From contig BJGF01000005.1 in NCBI GenBank assembly GCA_014190295.1, forward strand, positions 1-39,332: a stretch of DNA of 39,332 nt. The letters run 5' to 3'. This DNA is from Actinomycetes bacterium. GTDB taxonomy: Bacteria; Actinomycetota; Acidimicrobiia; Acidimicrobiales; Ilumatobacteraceae. Numbering within the stretch: the first letter of the stretch is position 1; each line of letters begins with the position of its first letter. Positions 16,964 through 25,265 of this stretch are shown piece after piece. The notes under the pieces were generated by a model. It saw only the letters and a program-made list of their open reading frames with translations. It ran no database searches and was not told the origin of the DNA. The position numbers and the translations under genes are program-made.

Positions 16964-17620
16964 ATGTCGCTCGTTGTCAAGACCAAAGATTCCTCGGCAC
17001 TTATGGATACAGACCTTGATGAACTTGCTTCGATGGGCGGGTCGTTTGGCATTGGGGCAATATCCAAAGCCAAAGAAGACTGGGTTCTTTTCGCGAGCGC
17101 TCGACTTGATGACAAATTGCATGGTTTCATGTTCTCAACTCTCGAGCGTATTGGCGGCACTCCGTGCGTCTTGCTAGGCATGCTCAGCGTCAAGAGCACT
17201 TCGAAGCGTGATCAAATTCTTAAAGGTTTGATGAGCGAGGCATACCATCGTGCGCTGATGGCGTTTCCTGACGAAGATGTCGTTGTCGGTTCTCGATTTG
17301 TTGACTCAGATGCGCTTGAAGCATTCAAATCTTTGACCGAAATGATCCCACGACCAGATCACAGAGCAGTCGGCGAAGAGCGAGCCTGGGGTCGTCGTCT
17401 GGCTCGTCGTTTTGGGTGCGAATCAACCTACGACGAACAATCATTTGTAATAAAGAGCAATGGACAAAGTGGTTTCATGGATTTCAAATCGCTTAAACCA
17501 GGCAAGGCACCAGCTGATATCAATGCAATGTTCAAGACTGTTTCGGCAAAGAAGGCAGGTGTGTTGGTTGTGCACGGCTGGACAATGACCGAAAATCTTC
17601 TGAAGCTCGGCAAACACTAA
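16964..17620 (+). CDS. Conserved-looking protein of unknown function
   Basis: I do not recognise this 218-residue protein. It is soluble by composition, without signal peptide or membrane helix. It has alternating predicted strands and helices: a strand-like WVLFASARLDD, strand CVLLGMLSV followed by a basic loop STSKRDQ and a helix KGLMSEAYHRALMAF, then strand DVVVGSRFV. Further on are an arginine-rich turn (ERAWGRRLARRFG) and a final strand GVLVVHGWTM. The strand-loop-helix after GMLSV faintly recalls acetyl-CoA-binding GNAT folds, but I see no clear acetyl-CoA motif. The start is ATG 16964 rather than the upstream TTG at 16913. The nitroreductase follows 10 bases later, so the two may be co-transcribed. 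Confidence 0.75.
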   Translation: MSLVVKTKDSSALMDTDLDELASMGGSFGIGAISKAKEDWVLFASARLDDKLHGFMFSTLERIGGTPCVLLGMLSVKSTSKRDQILKGLMSEAYHRALMAFPDEDVVVGSRFVDSDALEAFKSLTEMIPRPDHRAVGEERAWGRRLARRFGCESTYDEQSFVIKSNGQSGFMDFKSLKPGKAPADINAMFKTVSAKKAGVLVVHGWTMTENLLKLGKH

Positions 17621-17630
17621 GACTTTTGTT

Positions 17631-18236
17631 ATGCAGTTTGCGGACTGCGTTCGCTCCCGCAAAATGGTGCGATCATTTCGTACTGATCCTGTCGCGCCAG
17701 AATTACTCGAACGAATAGTTGAACTTGCTTCGTGGGCCCCATCGGCAGGCAAAACCCAAGGCTGGCATCTTTTGGTGTTGCAAGATACGCAGACTTCAAA
17801 GTTTTGGGATACAACATTGCCTGTCGCGAAGCGCTCTTCATTTAGATGGAAATATCTTCTTGATGCACCGATAATTGGTTTAGTCTTCGCCGACGCCGAC
17901 GCATATCTAGAGCGCTATAGCCAAGCAGACAAATCTTCAACTGGTCTTGGTGAAAGTGAAGATAGTTGGCCAACCCCATATTGGACGGTTGATGCATCCT
18001 TCGCCACGATGTCGTTGCTGTTAGCCGCCCATGATCTTGGACTCGGCGCTTTATTCTTCGGGGTATTTTCGGGCGAGGCTGAGTTGCGCGAACTACTCAA
18101 CGTTCCGAAAGATTTACAACTGATCGGTGCAGTTGCTATTGGCTGGCCACTTAAACAAAGTTCAAGTGATCAAGGCATTAGTGCAAAACGTGCACGACGC
18201 AAGCCATCGCAAATCATGCATTTAAACGAGTGGTAA
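17631..18236 (+). CDS. Nitroreductase family protein
   Basis: A 201-residue FMN-dependent oxidoreductase of the nitroreductase superfamily. The flavin phosphate-binding RSRKMVRSFR at residues 7-16, ASWAPSAGKTQGWHLLVL at about 34-51 and the C-terminal LGLGALFFG are typical. Substrate cannot be told; members reduce nitro compounds, quinones or flavins, and a related one matures F420. Two F420-linked genes occur elsewhere in the window, but no direct link is visible. It is convergent with the DUF255 gene, four bases apart, with no obvious terminator hairpin. Confidence 0.88.
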   Translation: MQFADCVRSRKMVRSFRTDPVAPELLERIVELASWAPSAGKTQGWHLLVLQDTQTSKFWDTTLPVAKRSSFRWKYLLDAPIIGLVFADADAYLERYSQADKSSTGLGESEDSWPTPYWTVDASFATMSLLLAAHDLGLGALFFGVFSGEAELRELLNVPKDLQLIGAVAIGWPLKQSSSDQGISAKRARRKPSQIMHLNEW

Positions 18237-18240
18237 AGAT

Positions 18241-20235
18241 TTAATTTAACGCTGTACCTAAAGCCCTGTTTAATTCATCAACGGTGCGGGCCGGTGCGGC
18301 ACATGTGTAGTTCTGACATACAAACGCAAAACCCTGGGGACGATCTGCCCAAATCGGGGAGTCGTATTGTTCGCCCCATGCAACTACCGCTGTTGGCAGC
18401 CAATTTTTCTGTACATGACCCAACAGGTCTGATCGAGAGCCAGTAATCACTATTTCTGTGATGCCAATACTTTGCAGATGAACGGCGCTCAGCAAATTGC
18501 CAAATGCACTAGGAGCACTCGCAGCAATTCTTGTATATAACCGCAATATATTCAGCGCGGCAGTTTCATATTTGGCGTCGCCAGTCAACGCGGCAAGACG
18601 CATCAGGGCTAGGGCACCAGTCGAGTTGGCAGAAGGCGTGGCGTTGTCAATCAGGTCTTTTTGACGGACTATCAATTGTTCGGCGTCGTTGGCAATTGTG
18701 AACAATCCAAAATTTGTTTCGTCCCAGTAATTTTCAAGCAACTGGTCGGCAACTTCGCGAGCGTGTGTGATCCAAGATGATTTACCTGTGGCTTCACCTA
18801 GACGAGTGAAGGCGTCAATCAGGTTTGCGAGGTCGCCGGCAAGTGCTCGGTGCCGTGCTTGGGGTTGACCTGATTCTTGCCAACTACGAAACCACTTGCC
18901 GGTGTCATCGCGCAATTCTCGCAACAGAAACTCGCCGTTGCGTTGCGCTGCATCTAGCCAGTCGCTGCGATCAAATAAAACTGCTGCCTCGACGAGTGAT
19001 GCCGTCATCATCGCGTTCCATTCGGTCAATACTTTGTCATCTAGTAATGGCCAAGTGCGTTTTGATCGCGCCGCCAATAGTCGTGAACGGATTTCGTCAA
19101 CTTCGCTGGTGCGTTTGAATTCGCCGCGATGATTTAGTCGCGTTGGAATATTCGAACCTTCAAAATTTCCCGTGTCGGTAATTTCGTACCATTGAAGCGC
19201 AGTATCGACAAGTTCTGCAGGAAGTATTGAGCGAATTTCAGTTGGAGTAAATACGTAGAAGTGACCTTCATGCGAATGCCCGTGGTCATCTAAAGAGTCG
19301 GCATCTTGTGCGCTGAAAAATCCACCCTGTGAATGTCGCAAATCGCGCAATATGTATTCAACAGTTTCTTCGACTACTTGTTGCCATCTTGGCTGATTAA
19401 AGACAACCGCGGCATGCGTGTAAACCCGAACTAATAGTGCCTGGTCGTAGAGCATTTTTTCAAAGTGCGGCACCAGCCATTTTTCATCAACGCTGTATCG
19501 CGAAAAGCCACCACCAAGATGGTCGTACATTCCTCCGGAAGCCATCGCGTCCAGCGTCGTGGTGACAATGTTGCACACCGTCTCGCTGGCATCGTTTAGA
19601 AAACTTCTTATCAGCAGGTCAAGACTCATCGTGCTTGGAAACTTCGGCGCACCACCAAATCCGCCCCACTGTTGATCAAATGATTTGCCGAGGGCACTGG
19701 CTGCAAGATGAAACAGATCAATCGTTGGCAAAGTTGCATCGGGTGCGATTTGAGCAGTGCGTCCAAGTGATTCGACTAAAGCCGCAATGTTGTTGTCAAT
19801 ATCGTCTCGACGGTTATGCCATGCATCATTGATTGCAGTCATGAGCGCAATAAATGAGGGTTTCGGAAAGTATGTGCCGCCAAAAAATGGATGACCATCC
19901 GGAGTCATGAACACTGTCATCGGCCAGCCGCCACGACTCGACATCGCCTGTACTGCGTCCATATACAACGCGTCAATATCTGGTCGCTCTTCGCGGTCGA
20001 CTTTTATATTGACAAAAAGTTGGTTCATCAAGTTTGCAGTTTCTGGATCTTCGAAACATTCGTGGGCCATCACATGGCACCAATGGCAGGCTGAATATCC
20101 GACAGAAAGCAATATCGGCACATTACGTTCTCGAGCTAGGTCAAAGGCCTCTTGCCCCCAACTGAACCAATCGACAGGGTTGTCTTGATGTTGTCGTAGA
20201 TACGGACTTGTTTCATTCGCAAGACGGTTGGACAT
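18241..20235 (-). CDS. Thioredoxin-domain protein of the DUF255 / YyaL (spermatogenesis-associated 20) family
   Basis: A 664-residue protein with an N-terminal thioredoxin-like domain and a C-terminal six-hairpin glycosidase-like (alpha/alpha toroid) region. The family start is complete: NRLANETSPYLRQHQDNPVDW, then the redox motif CHWC at Cys50 and Cys53, VDREERPDID, GGWPMTVFMTPDG and FFGGTYFP. No signal peptide is present, so it should be cytoplasmic. Biochemical function is not established for the family. It lies 12 bases after the subtilase stop on the same strand, suggesting co-transcription with fabI and the protease. Confidence 0.93.
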   Translation of the reverse strand: MSNRLANETSPYLRQHQDNPVDWFSWGQEAFDLARERNVPILLSVGYSACHWCHVMAHECFEDPETANLMNQLFVNIKVDREERPDIDALYMDAVQAMSSRGGWPMTVFMTPDGHPFFGGTYFPKPSFIALMTAINDAWHNRRDDIDNNIAALVESLGRTAQIAPDATLPTIDLFHLAASALGKSFDQQWGGFGGAPKFPSTMSLDLLIRSFLNDASETVCNIVTTTLDAMASGGMYDHLGGGFSRYSVDEKWLVPHFEKMLYDQALLVRVYTHAAVVFNQPRWQQVVEETVEYILRDLRHSQGGFFSAQDADSLDDHGHSHEGHFYVFTPTEIRSILPAELVDTALQWYEITDTGNFEGSNIPTRLNHRGEFKRTSEVDEIRSRLLAARSKRTWPLLDDKVLTEWNAMMTASLVEAAVLFDRSDWLDAAQRNGEFLLRELRDDTGKWFRSWQESGQPQARHRALAGDLANLIDAFTRLGEATGKSSWITHAREVADQLLENYWDETNFGLFTIANDAEQLIVRQKDLIDNATPSANSTGALALMRLAALTGDAKYETAALNILRLYTRIAASAPSAFGNLLSAVHLQSIGITEIVITGSRSDLLGHVQKNWLPTAVVAWGEQYDSPIWADRPQGFAFVCQNYTCAAPARTVDELNRALGTALN

Positions 20236-20247
20236 TTTTTTGATTTC

Positions 20248-21843
20248 TTATATTTTTGGAAGTATCAGAATATTTGTAAGCGTCGAAAGTCGGCCAAAAG
20301 GTTTCTTGGCCGCGACGACGAGACGTAGAACGCACGTACCAGTCGCTTCGGCTACTAAAATTTCTTCTTTGATAATTCTGCAAGGCCCGGAAATTTTTCG
20401 AGCACTACTAGTTCCGCCAGATGGCGTTTGGATAAGTTTCGTCAAAGAAATTTTGCTACCAATTTCGATTGCTGTCAGCCTCGACCAAATACCGGTGACT
20501 CGGGGTGTAGTCGCAGAAAATCGAATCTCGGGTACGCCATCAACCGGTACGAGACTCGAGAATCTGAGAAAAAATCCAATGTCGTTTAGGTTGGGAGTGT
20601 AATTAATTTTTTGTGACTGAGCGATTGACGCGCATCCTTCAGGAATGACAAGTGTTGCTTCGCCCGGTTTATTGCAACGAAACCATTGCAGTCTTTCTGT
20701 GGTCGGCAATTGTGCTAGCGAACCGATACTTTCGACGCCCACTTGGCCCAAGGAGGAAACTGTTGGAAAGACGACCGCCGCAGCAAAATAACCTAATGCT
20801 TGAAAAATTGCGTAAACATTTACGAGTCCAGCGCCAAAAGTTGCATCGCGTCCGAGTTCACCGATGTCGGTGGCAGTGGCCAAGATCACTTCGCGAACTT
20901 GAATTGCGGTTAAAGCAGGTTGCGCAGAAATTATTAGAGCAGCGACGCCAGATACGAAAGCCGCTGCCATTGAAGTGCCGCTCATCGTTATGTATGGTTC
21001 GCTTGCTCCGGCGCATCTGCGTGAAAGATCCACGACAGTGTCGTCACGAGAGGTTGAACAAATAGACACACCCGGAGCAGTGATGTCAATGTACGAACCG
21101 CGTTGTGTAAATGACGGAGCATTGAGCAGTTGGTCAATCGCAGTCACGGCAAGCGTTAGGTCATCTCCGGCGGGGTACGTGACTGCCGAATTTGGTCCGC
21201 CATTGCCGGCTGCGGCAACTACTAAAACATTTCGATCGGCAGCGTACTGAAGAGCAGTGATCAGAGAAGTTGTTTCTATCTTGCCCCCGAGCGAAAGATT
21301 TATAACGCGTACACCTTGATCTACTGCGTACCTAATGGCGATCGCAAGGTCACTTTCTGTTCCATCGCCTGCAGAATCCAGAATTCGAATCGGAAGAATT
21401 TTTGCATTTGGAGCAACCCCAGCGATGCCGATGTCGTTATTGTTTTGTGCTGCGATTATTCCGGCAACATGAGTTCCGTGTCCGAATGGGTCAACATCTG
21501 AACTTGATTCGATGTAGCGACCTCGAATGATCGAGCGACCAGGAAGGATATTTGAATTCAGATCTGGGTTTGGCCCAGAACCTGAGTCAATTACCGCGAC
21601 TACTACACCTGTCCCATTAGAGATCGCCCAAACTTCGTTGGCATGTATGAATTGCAGACCCCATTGCGCCCCATAACCAACATCAACCCCAAGTGCTTCA
21701 ACTTGTGCGCTCACCATCGGCTTGGTCGTGCCTCGTGTGTCTTGTGTGTCTTGGGCATTGACTGCACTAGGAAAAAACGAAAATAATATTAAATAGGCGA
21801 TCACGCCCGCAAAAAGTCTCTTGAGACTTGAAAACGTTTTCAA
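20248..21843 (-). CDS. Secreted S8 family serine peptidase (subtilase)
   Basis: A 531-residue exported subtilisin-like protease. Residues 1-30 form a Sec signal peptide (basic KR at 8-9, hydrophobic core, AVNA before QD). The catalytic triad is Asp86 in VAVIDSG, His122 in GHGTHVAG and Ser291 in GTSMAAAFVSG, with oxyanion Asn214 in AAGNGG. The catalytic domain ends near 350; about 180 further residues with cysteines and beta-rich character have no domain I can name. The start is TTG 21843, immediately after the fabI stop; it preserves the basic n-region, which a downstream GTG would remove. The start codon lies inside a 16-base perfect palindrome. Confidence 0.92.
   Translation of the reverse strand: MKTFSSLKRLFAGVIAYLILFSFFPSAVNAQDTQDTRGTTKPMVSAQVEALGVDVGYGAQWGLQFIHANEVWAISNGTGVVVAVIDSGSGPNPDLNSNILPGRSIIRGRYIESSSDVDPFGHGTHVAGIIAAQNNNDIGIAGVAPNAKILPIRILDSAGDGTESDLAIAIRYAVDQGVRVINLSLGGKIETTSLITALQYAADRNVLVVAAAGNGGPNSAVTYPAGDDLTLAVTAIDQLLNAPSFTQRGSYIDITAPGVSICSTSRDDTVVDLSRRCAGASEPYITMSGTSMAAAFVSGVAALIISAQPALTAIQVREVILATATDIGELGRDATFGAGLVNVYAIFQALGYFAAAVVFPTVSSLGQVGVESIGSLAQLPTTERLQWFRCNKPGEATLVIPEGCASIAQSQKINYTPNLNDIGFFLRFSSLVPVDGVPEIRFSATTPRVTGIWSRLTAIEIGSKISLTKLIQTPSGGTSSARKISGPCRIIKEEILVAEATGTCVLRLVVAAKKPFGRLSTLTNILILPKI
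21828..21843. promoter_or_regulatory. 16-bp perfect palindrome (LacI-family/cre-like operator candidate)
   Basis: TTGAAAACGTTTTCAA is perfectly self-complementary and fits the degenerate cre consensus WTGNAANCGNWNNCW at every position. It spans codons 1-6 of the secreted subtilase, including the start codon, and begins directly after the fabI stop. A bound LacI-type regulator could block transcription into the protease. Confidence 0.4.
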
Positions 21844-22611
21844 CTAGGCGCCCATTGCGTGGAAGCCACCATCCACATGAACTATTTCTCCAGTAGTCGC
21901 GGGAAACCAATCGCTTAACATCGCTACACAACTTCTTGCAACGCTGGACGAATCGTTGACGTCCCAACCGAGTGGCGCACGTTCGCCCCAAATATCTTCG
22001 AACGAGCCAAATGTTGGAATTGATTTTGCCGCCATCGTGCGAATTGGTCCTGCGGCAATCAAATTGCAACGAATTTGTTTTGCACCAAGCGCTTTAGCCA
22101 GATATCGATTCGTGCTCTCGAGAGCAGACTTAGCAACTCCCATCCAGTTGTAGGCAGGCCAAGCGACTGTGTTGTCAAAATCGAGACCGACAATTGAACC
22201 GCCGTTGGTCATCAGTGGAACAAAAGATTCAGCGAGTGTCTTAAGTGAATAGGCGGAGATCTGCATCGCTACGGCAACATCTGCCCAACTAGCGGCCATA
22301 AAATCGTCACCAAGACAAGTTGCTGGTGCAAAACCGATCGAGTGCAGGACTCCATCTACGTGACCCAGATGTTGTTTTACTTCGTTGCGAGCACTTTCGA
22401 TATGCGCATCGACGGTGACATCAAATTCAATAACCGTGACCGGCTTAGATAGTTTGCGGGCGGTTCTTTGAGTAATTGAAAGTCCACGACCCGCACCTGT
22501 CAACACGATATTGGCGCCTTGTTGTTGAGCGAGTTGGGCAACTCCAAAAGCGAGTGAAGCTTCGGTCAGCACGCCGGTTATGACGATGTTTTTTCCTTCA
22601 AGAATTCCCAT
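21844..22611 (-). CDS. fabI: Enoyl-[acyl-carrier-protein] reductase, InhA-like (FabI)
   Basis: An NADH-dependent enoyl-ACP reductase that completes each fatty-acid elongation cycle. The 255-residue short-chain dehydrogenase has a cofactor loop GVLTEASLAFGVA of the FabI/InhA type, HSIGFAP, and catalytic Tyr154 and Lys161 in PAYNWMGVAKSALES. AAGPIRTMAAKSI forms the substrate loop. The block GGSIVGLDFDNTVAWPAYNW resembles InhA of Mycobacterium, including the Phe at the position of InhA Phe149. It is divergent from npdG with 92 bases between; TACCGT lies seven bases before its ATG, suggesting a leaderless mRNA. Confidence 0.94.
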   Translation of the reverse strand: MGILEGKNIVITGVLTEASLAFGVAQLAQQQGANIVLTGAGRGLSITQRTARKLSKPVTVIEFDVTVDAHIESARNEVKQHLGHVDGVLHSIGFAPATCLGDDFMAASWADVAVAMQISAYSLKTLAESFVPLMTNGGSIVGLDFDNTVAWPAYNWMGVAKSALESTNRYLAKALGAKQIRCNLIAAGPIRTMAAKSIPTFGSFEDIWGERAPLGWDVNDSSSVARSCVAMLSDWFPATTGEIVHVDGGFHAMGA

Positions 22612-22618
22612 GTCTTAA

Positions 22619-22624
22619 ACGGTA
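22619..22624 (-). promoter_or_regulatory. Putative -10 element for fabI
   Basis: On the minus strand TACCGT ends seven bases before the fabI ATG (22611), the spacing expected for a leaderless mRNA. It keeps only the T1, A2 and T6 positions of the -10 consensus, so this is a weak call supported mainly by the same arrangement at other genes. Confidence 0.25.
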
Positions 22625-22667
22625 GTTGATTGCAGGCAATTTGCGTCGCGCCAATGAATCCGAGTTA

Positions 22668-22688
22668 ATAGATACGCGGATTATCTAT
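22668..22688. promoter_or_regulatory. Inverted repeat upstream of npdG
   Basis: ATAGATA-N7-TATCTAT has perfect 7-base arms. It sits 16-36 bases before the npdG ATG and just upstream of a TAGTCT hexamer (22690-22695), which lies eight bases before the ATG. The position suits a repressor operator overlapping the -35 region. Confidence 0.35.
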
Positions 22689-22703
22689 GTAGTCTTTCAA
22701 GTC

Positions 22704-23375
22704 ATGCGGATTGGAATCCTCGGTGGCACAGGACCGGCAGGAAGTGCGCTTGGCTTGCGCTTGGCTTCAGTCGGGTACGAGGTTGTGCTCGGTTCTCGAG
22801 ACGCCCAACGTGCGATGGGTGTGTGCGCTGACCTCGCCTCAAAATGGCCGGATTTTAAATTGAATCTGGCTGGTGGAGATAACGATGCTGCAGCGAAATG
22901 CGACATCATAATAATTGCAACGCCTTGGGATTCTGCGGCCACAATCGTTAACGAACACACTCAAGATTTGATTGGCAAAATTGTTGTGACGATGGCCAAT
23001 GCATTAATCCGCGTTGGCAAAGAATTTCAACCACTTGTTCCGCCTCGCGGAAGTATCGCCGCACATATTCAAGCCGAGATTCCGTTGTCAAGAGTTGTTG
23101 CTGCGTTCCAACACTTACCGGCAACAGAACTCGGAAAACTCGGTCACGAAGTTGATAGCGATGTTTTGATTTGTTCTGATGACCCGACTGCGACTGCCGA
23201 GATTTGCAATATCGTGGTAAAGATTCCCGGTTGTCGACCATTGAATGCCGGCACCTTGTCTAATGCGTTGGCTATCGAAGCGTTCACTGCTGTGCTGCTG
23301 CAATTAAATGTGCGCTACAAAACACGCGTTGCGCCGAGACTCACGGGTATTCCAGATCGTGGTGATGCTAGGTGA
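22704..23375 (+). CDS. npdG: F420-dependent NADP oxidoreductase (NADPH-dependent F420 reductase)
   Basis: A 223-residue enzyme exchanging hydride between NADP(H) and the deazaflavin F420. The N-terminal Rossmann loop MRIGILGGTGPAGSALGLRLA and the NADP-phosphate-binding VVLGSRDAQRA are typical. Later blocks are IIIATPWDSAATIV, VVTMANAL and AFQHLPATEL, then a C-terminal GCRPLNAGTLSNALAIE segment as in archaeal Fno. ATG 22704 is chosen because it places the glycine-rich loop at the very N-terminus. mshC starts inside its stop codon (GTGA), so the two are coupled. The LLM-type gene at 29877 is a possible F420 user. Confidence 0.88.
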   Translation: MRIGILGGTGPAGSALGLRLASVGYEVVLGSRDAQRAMGVCADLASKWPDFKLNLAGGDNDAAAKCDIIIIATPWDSAATIVNEHTQDLIGKIVVTMANALIRVGKEFQPLVPPRGSIAAHIQAEIPLSRVVAAFQHLPATELGKLGHEVDSDVLICSDDPTATAEICNIVVKIPGCRPLNAGTLSNALAIEAFTAVLLQLNVRYKTRVAPRLTGIPDRGDAR

Positions 23376-24502
23376 CGTTAAAGTTATACGACACTGCTCG
23401 TAAGAGCATTGTCGAATTTGCGCCAGGTCAAGAAGTTTCGATGTACACCTGTGGGATTACGCCCTATGACGCGACACATATTGGGCACGCTTTTACGTTT
23501 ATCAGTTATGACATTTTGCAGCGTCACTTGATAGATAAAGGACACACCGTCAAGTGTGTGCGCAACGTCACCGATGTCGATGATCCATTGTTTGCAAAAG
23601 CACGCGAACTTGGTGTGCACTATTTAGATCTGGCCGCCGGCGAAGAAGCGAGATTTGATGCCGACATGAAAGCGTTGAACGCACTGGATGTTTACAGTAA
23701 ACCCCGTGCCTCTTCGGCAATTCCGGATATTCGTGGATTCATCGGAATGGTTTTAGATCGTGGTTTTGCATATCAATCCGGTGGCAGTGTTTATTTTGAT
23801 GTGACGAAATTCGGATCTTTTGGCAGTGTTTCTAATTATGACAATTCGACAATGTTGCGATACGCGGCTGAACGTGGTGGTCATCTTGAAGATCCGCACA
23901 AGCGAAATCAATTGGATTTTGTTTTGTGGCAGCCGTCGGCAATAGACGAACCAAGTTGGGAGACAATGTGGGGGCCCGGTCGACCTGGTTGGCACATCGA
24001 GTGCTCAGCATTGGCTTTGCGCGAACTCGGCACGACGATTGATCTACATGGTGGTGGCAGTGATTTGATTTTCCCGCATCACGAATGCGAACGTGCGCAA
24101 TCTGAAGCTGCGACTGGCGAACTATTTGTCAAACATTGGATGCATGTGGCGATGGTGTTTATGGACGGCACAAAGATGTCAAAAAGTTTGGGCAATCTTG
24201 AATTCGTTGATCGATTGCGCAAAGTCCATGATCCGCGTGCGATTCGTCTTGCGCTAATCGTCAATCACTATCGTCACGAATGGGAGTGGGATTCATCGGC
24301 GATGCCAAGCGCCCACGATCGACTTTCGAAATGGTCGCAGGCAAAAAATGGTGATGGCACGGCAGGGCTCAAAGATGTTCGTCAAGCGTTAGATGACGAC
24401 CTCAATGTTCCGGCGGCAATTTCTGTGTTAGACGCTGCCGCTAAAGCCGGTCACAGTATTTCTGCCTCGGCGACGCTTCTAGGGATTAATTTAGATAATT
24501 AG
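23372..24502 (+). CDS. mshC: Cysteine ligase of the MshC type (mycothiol synthesis)
   Basis: MshC joins cysteine to glucosaminyl-inositol, a step of mycothiol synthesis, and is a paralogue of CysRS. The 376-residue protein has the MshC-specific MYTCGITPYDATHIGHA (Cys27 zinc ligand, HIGH-type His36-His39), where CysRS has CGPTVYD. It also has HIECSALALRELG, GGGSDLIFPHHECERAQSE and the KMSKS motif in GTKMSKSLGN. The anticodon-binding domain of CysRS is missing. It is somewhat shorter than mycobacterial MshC (about 410). The GTG start overlaps npdG and the stop abuts the plsC ATG. A true cysS must lie elsewhere. The mshA, mshB and mshD genes are not in the window. Confidence 0.82.
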   Translation: MTLKLYDTARKSIVEFAPGQEVSMYTCGITPYDATHIGHAFTFISYDILQRHLIDKGHTVKCVRNVTDVDDPLFAKARELGVHYLDLAAGEEARFDADMKALNALDVYSKPRASSAIPDIRGFIGMVLDRGFAYQSGGSVYFDVTKFGSFGSVSNYDNSTMLRYAAERGGHLEDPHKRNQLDFVLWQPSAIDEPSWETMWGPGRPGWHIECSALALRELGTTIDLHGGGSDLIFPHHECERAQSEAATGELFVKHWMHVAMVFMDGTKMSKSLGNLEFVDRLRKVHDPRAIRLALIVNHYRHEWEWDSSAMPSAHDRLSKWSQAKNGDGTAGLKDVRQALDDDLNVPAAISVLDAAAKAGHSISASATLLGINLDN

Positions 24503-25237
24503 ATGAGATTTGCCAAGACTGCTAGCAAAACGAGTTTTGATCCTCTCAAATATGTCGGCGCGACGAAGTTTCAAACTCGCTTTAGACCCTTTGTTCGGTT
24601 TTTTGTAAACCGATTTTGTAAGTTCACGTTGATCGGCTTTGATCAGATTCCAAAAACTGGTCCGGCTATCTTGTGCGCCAATCACATAAGTTTTTTAGAT
24701 TCTGTATTTTTGTTGACTCACTCGCCACGCAATATGTCGGTCGTCGGCAAAAGTGAATATATGGATTCGTGGAAGACGCGATGGCTATTTACAAAAATCG
24801 GCATGATTCCGTTAGACCGCAGTGGAGGAGGCAGTGCTGCTTCGGCGATGGTCGCAGTTGAGGCTGTGCTGGCTCGCGGTGAACTGTTTGGAATATTCCC
24901 GGAAGGCACTCGCAGTCGTGACGGCAAACTTTATAAAGGTCGCACCGGGGCGGCTCGACTTGCTTTGAAATTTGGTTGTCCGATATTTCCTGTTGGGATC
25001 ACAGGAACCAGTGAGATTATGGCACCAGACACCGTGATGCCGAAATTTGGCAGGCGATGCAAAATAGAAATAGGTGCCCCAATTTTTCTTCAGCAATATC
25101 TAGAACGAGCACAAGACCCCGCAGTCTTGCGAGAACTCACCGATGAAGTTATGACGAAGATCCAGTTGCTGACTAGCCAGGAGTATCTCTATGAGTATGC
25201 GCCTAAGCGATCTAACGCAAATCGAACCCACATCTAA
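24503..25237 (+). CDS. plsC: 1-acyl-sn-glycerol-3-phosphate acyltransferase family protein (PlsC)
   Basis: A 244-residue membrane-associated acyltransferase of phospholipid synthesis. The HX4D catalytic motif is His61-Asp66 in NHISFLD, followed by FPEGTRSRDGKLYKGRTGAA for substrate binding and PVGITGTSEIM. A hydrophobic segment near residues 35-60 may associate with the membrane. It begins immediately after the mshC stop (TAGATG), so it is probably in the npdG-mshC-plsC transcription unit. The preferred acyl donor cannot be predicted. Three acyltransfer or phospholipid genes lie within the following 5 kb. Confidence 0.9.
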   Translation: MRFAKTASKTSFDPLKYVGATKFQTRFRPFVRFFVNRFCKFTLIGFDQIPKTGPAILCANHISFLDSVFLLTHSPRNMSVVGKSEYMDSWKTRWLFTKIGMIPLDRSGGGSAASAMVAVEAVLARGELFGIFPEGTRSRDGKLYKGRTGAARLALKFGCPIFPVGITGTSEIMAPDTVMPKFGRRCKIEIGAPIFLQQYLERAQDPAVLRELTDEVMTKIQLLTSQEYLYEYAPKRSNANRTHI

Positions 25238-25250
25238 AACCGTTGCAATC

Positions 25251-25256
25251 TAGACT
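25251..25256 (+). promoter_or_regulatory. Putative -10 element for thrS
   Basis: TAGACT lies nine bases before the thrS ATG at 25266 in a 28-base gap after plsC. No Shine-Dalgarno or T-box-like structure fits in this gap, so a nearly leaderless mRNA is likely. No good -35 hexamer is seen. Confidence 0.3.
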
Positions 25257-25265
25257 GTTGATGTC

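Noticed and set aside
23372-24502. Annotation of the ligase as a cysteinyl-tRNA synthetase
   Set aside because: The CGITPYDATH signature, 376-residue length and missing anticodon domain fit MshC better than CysRS.
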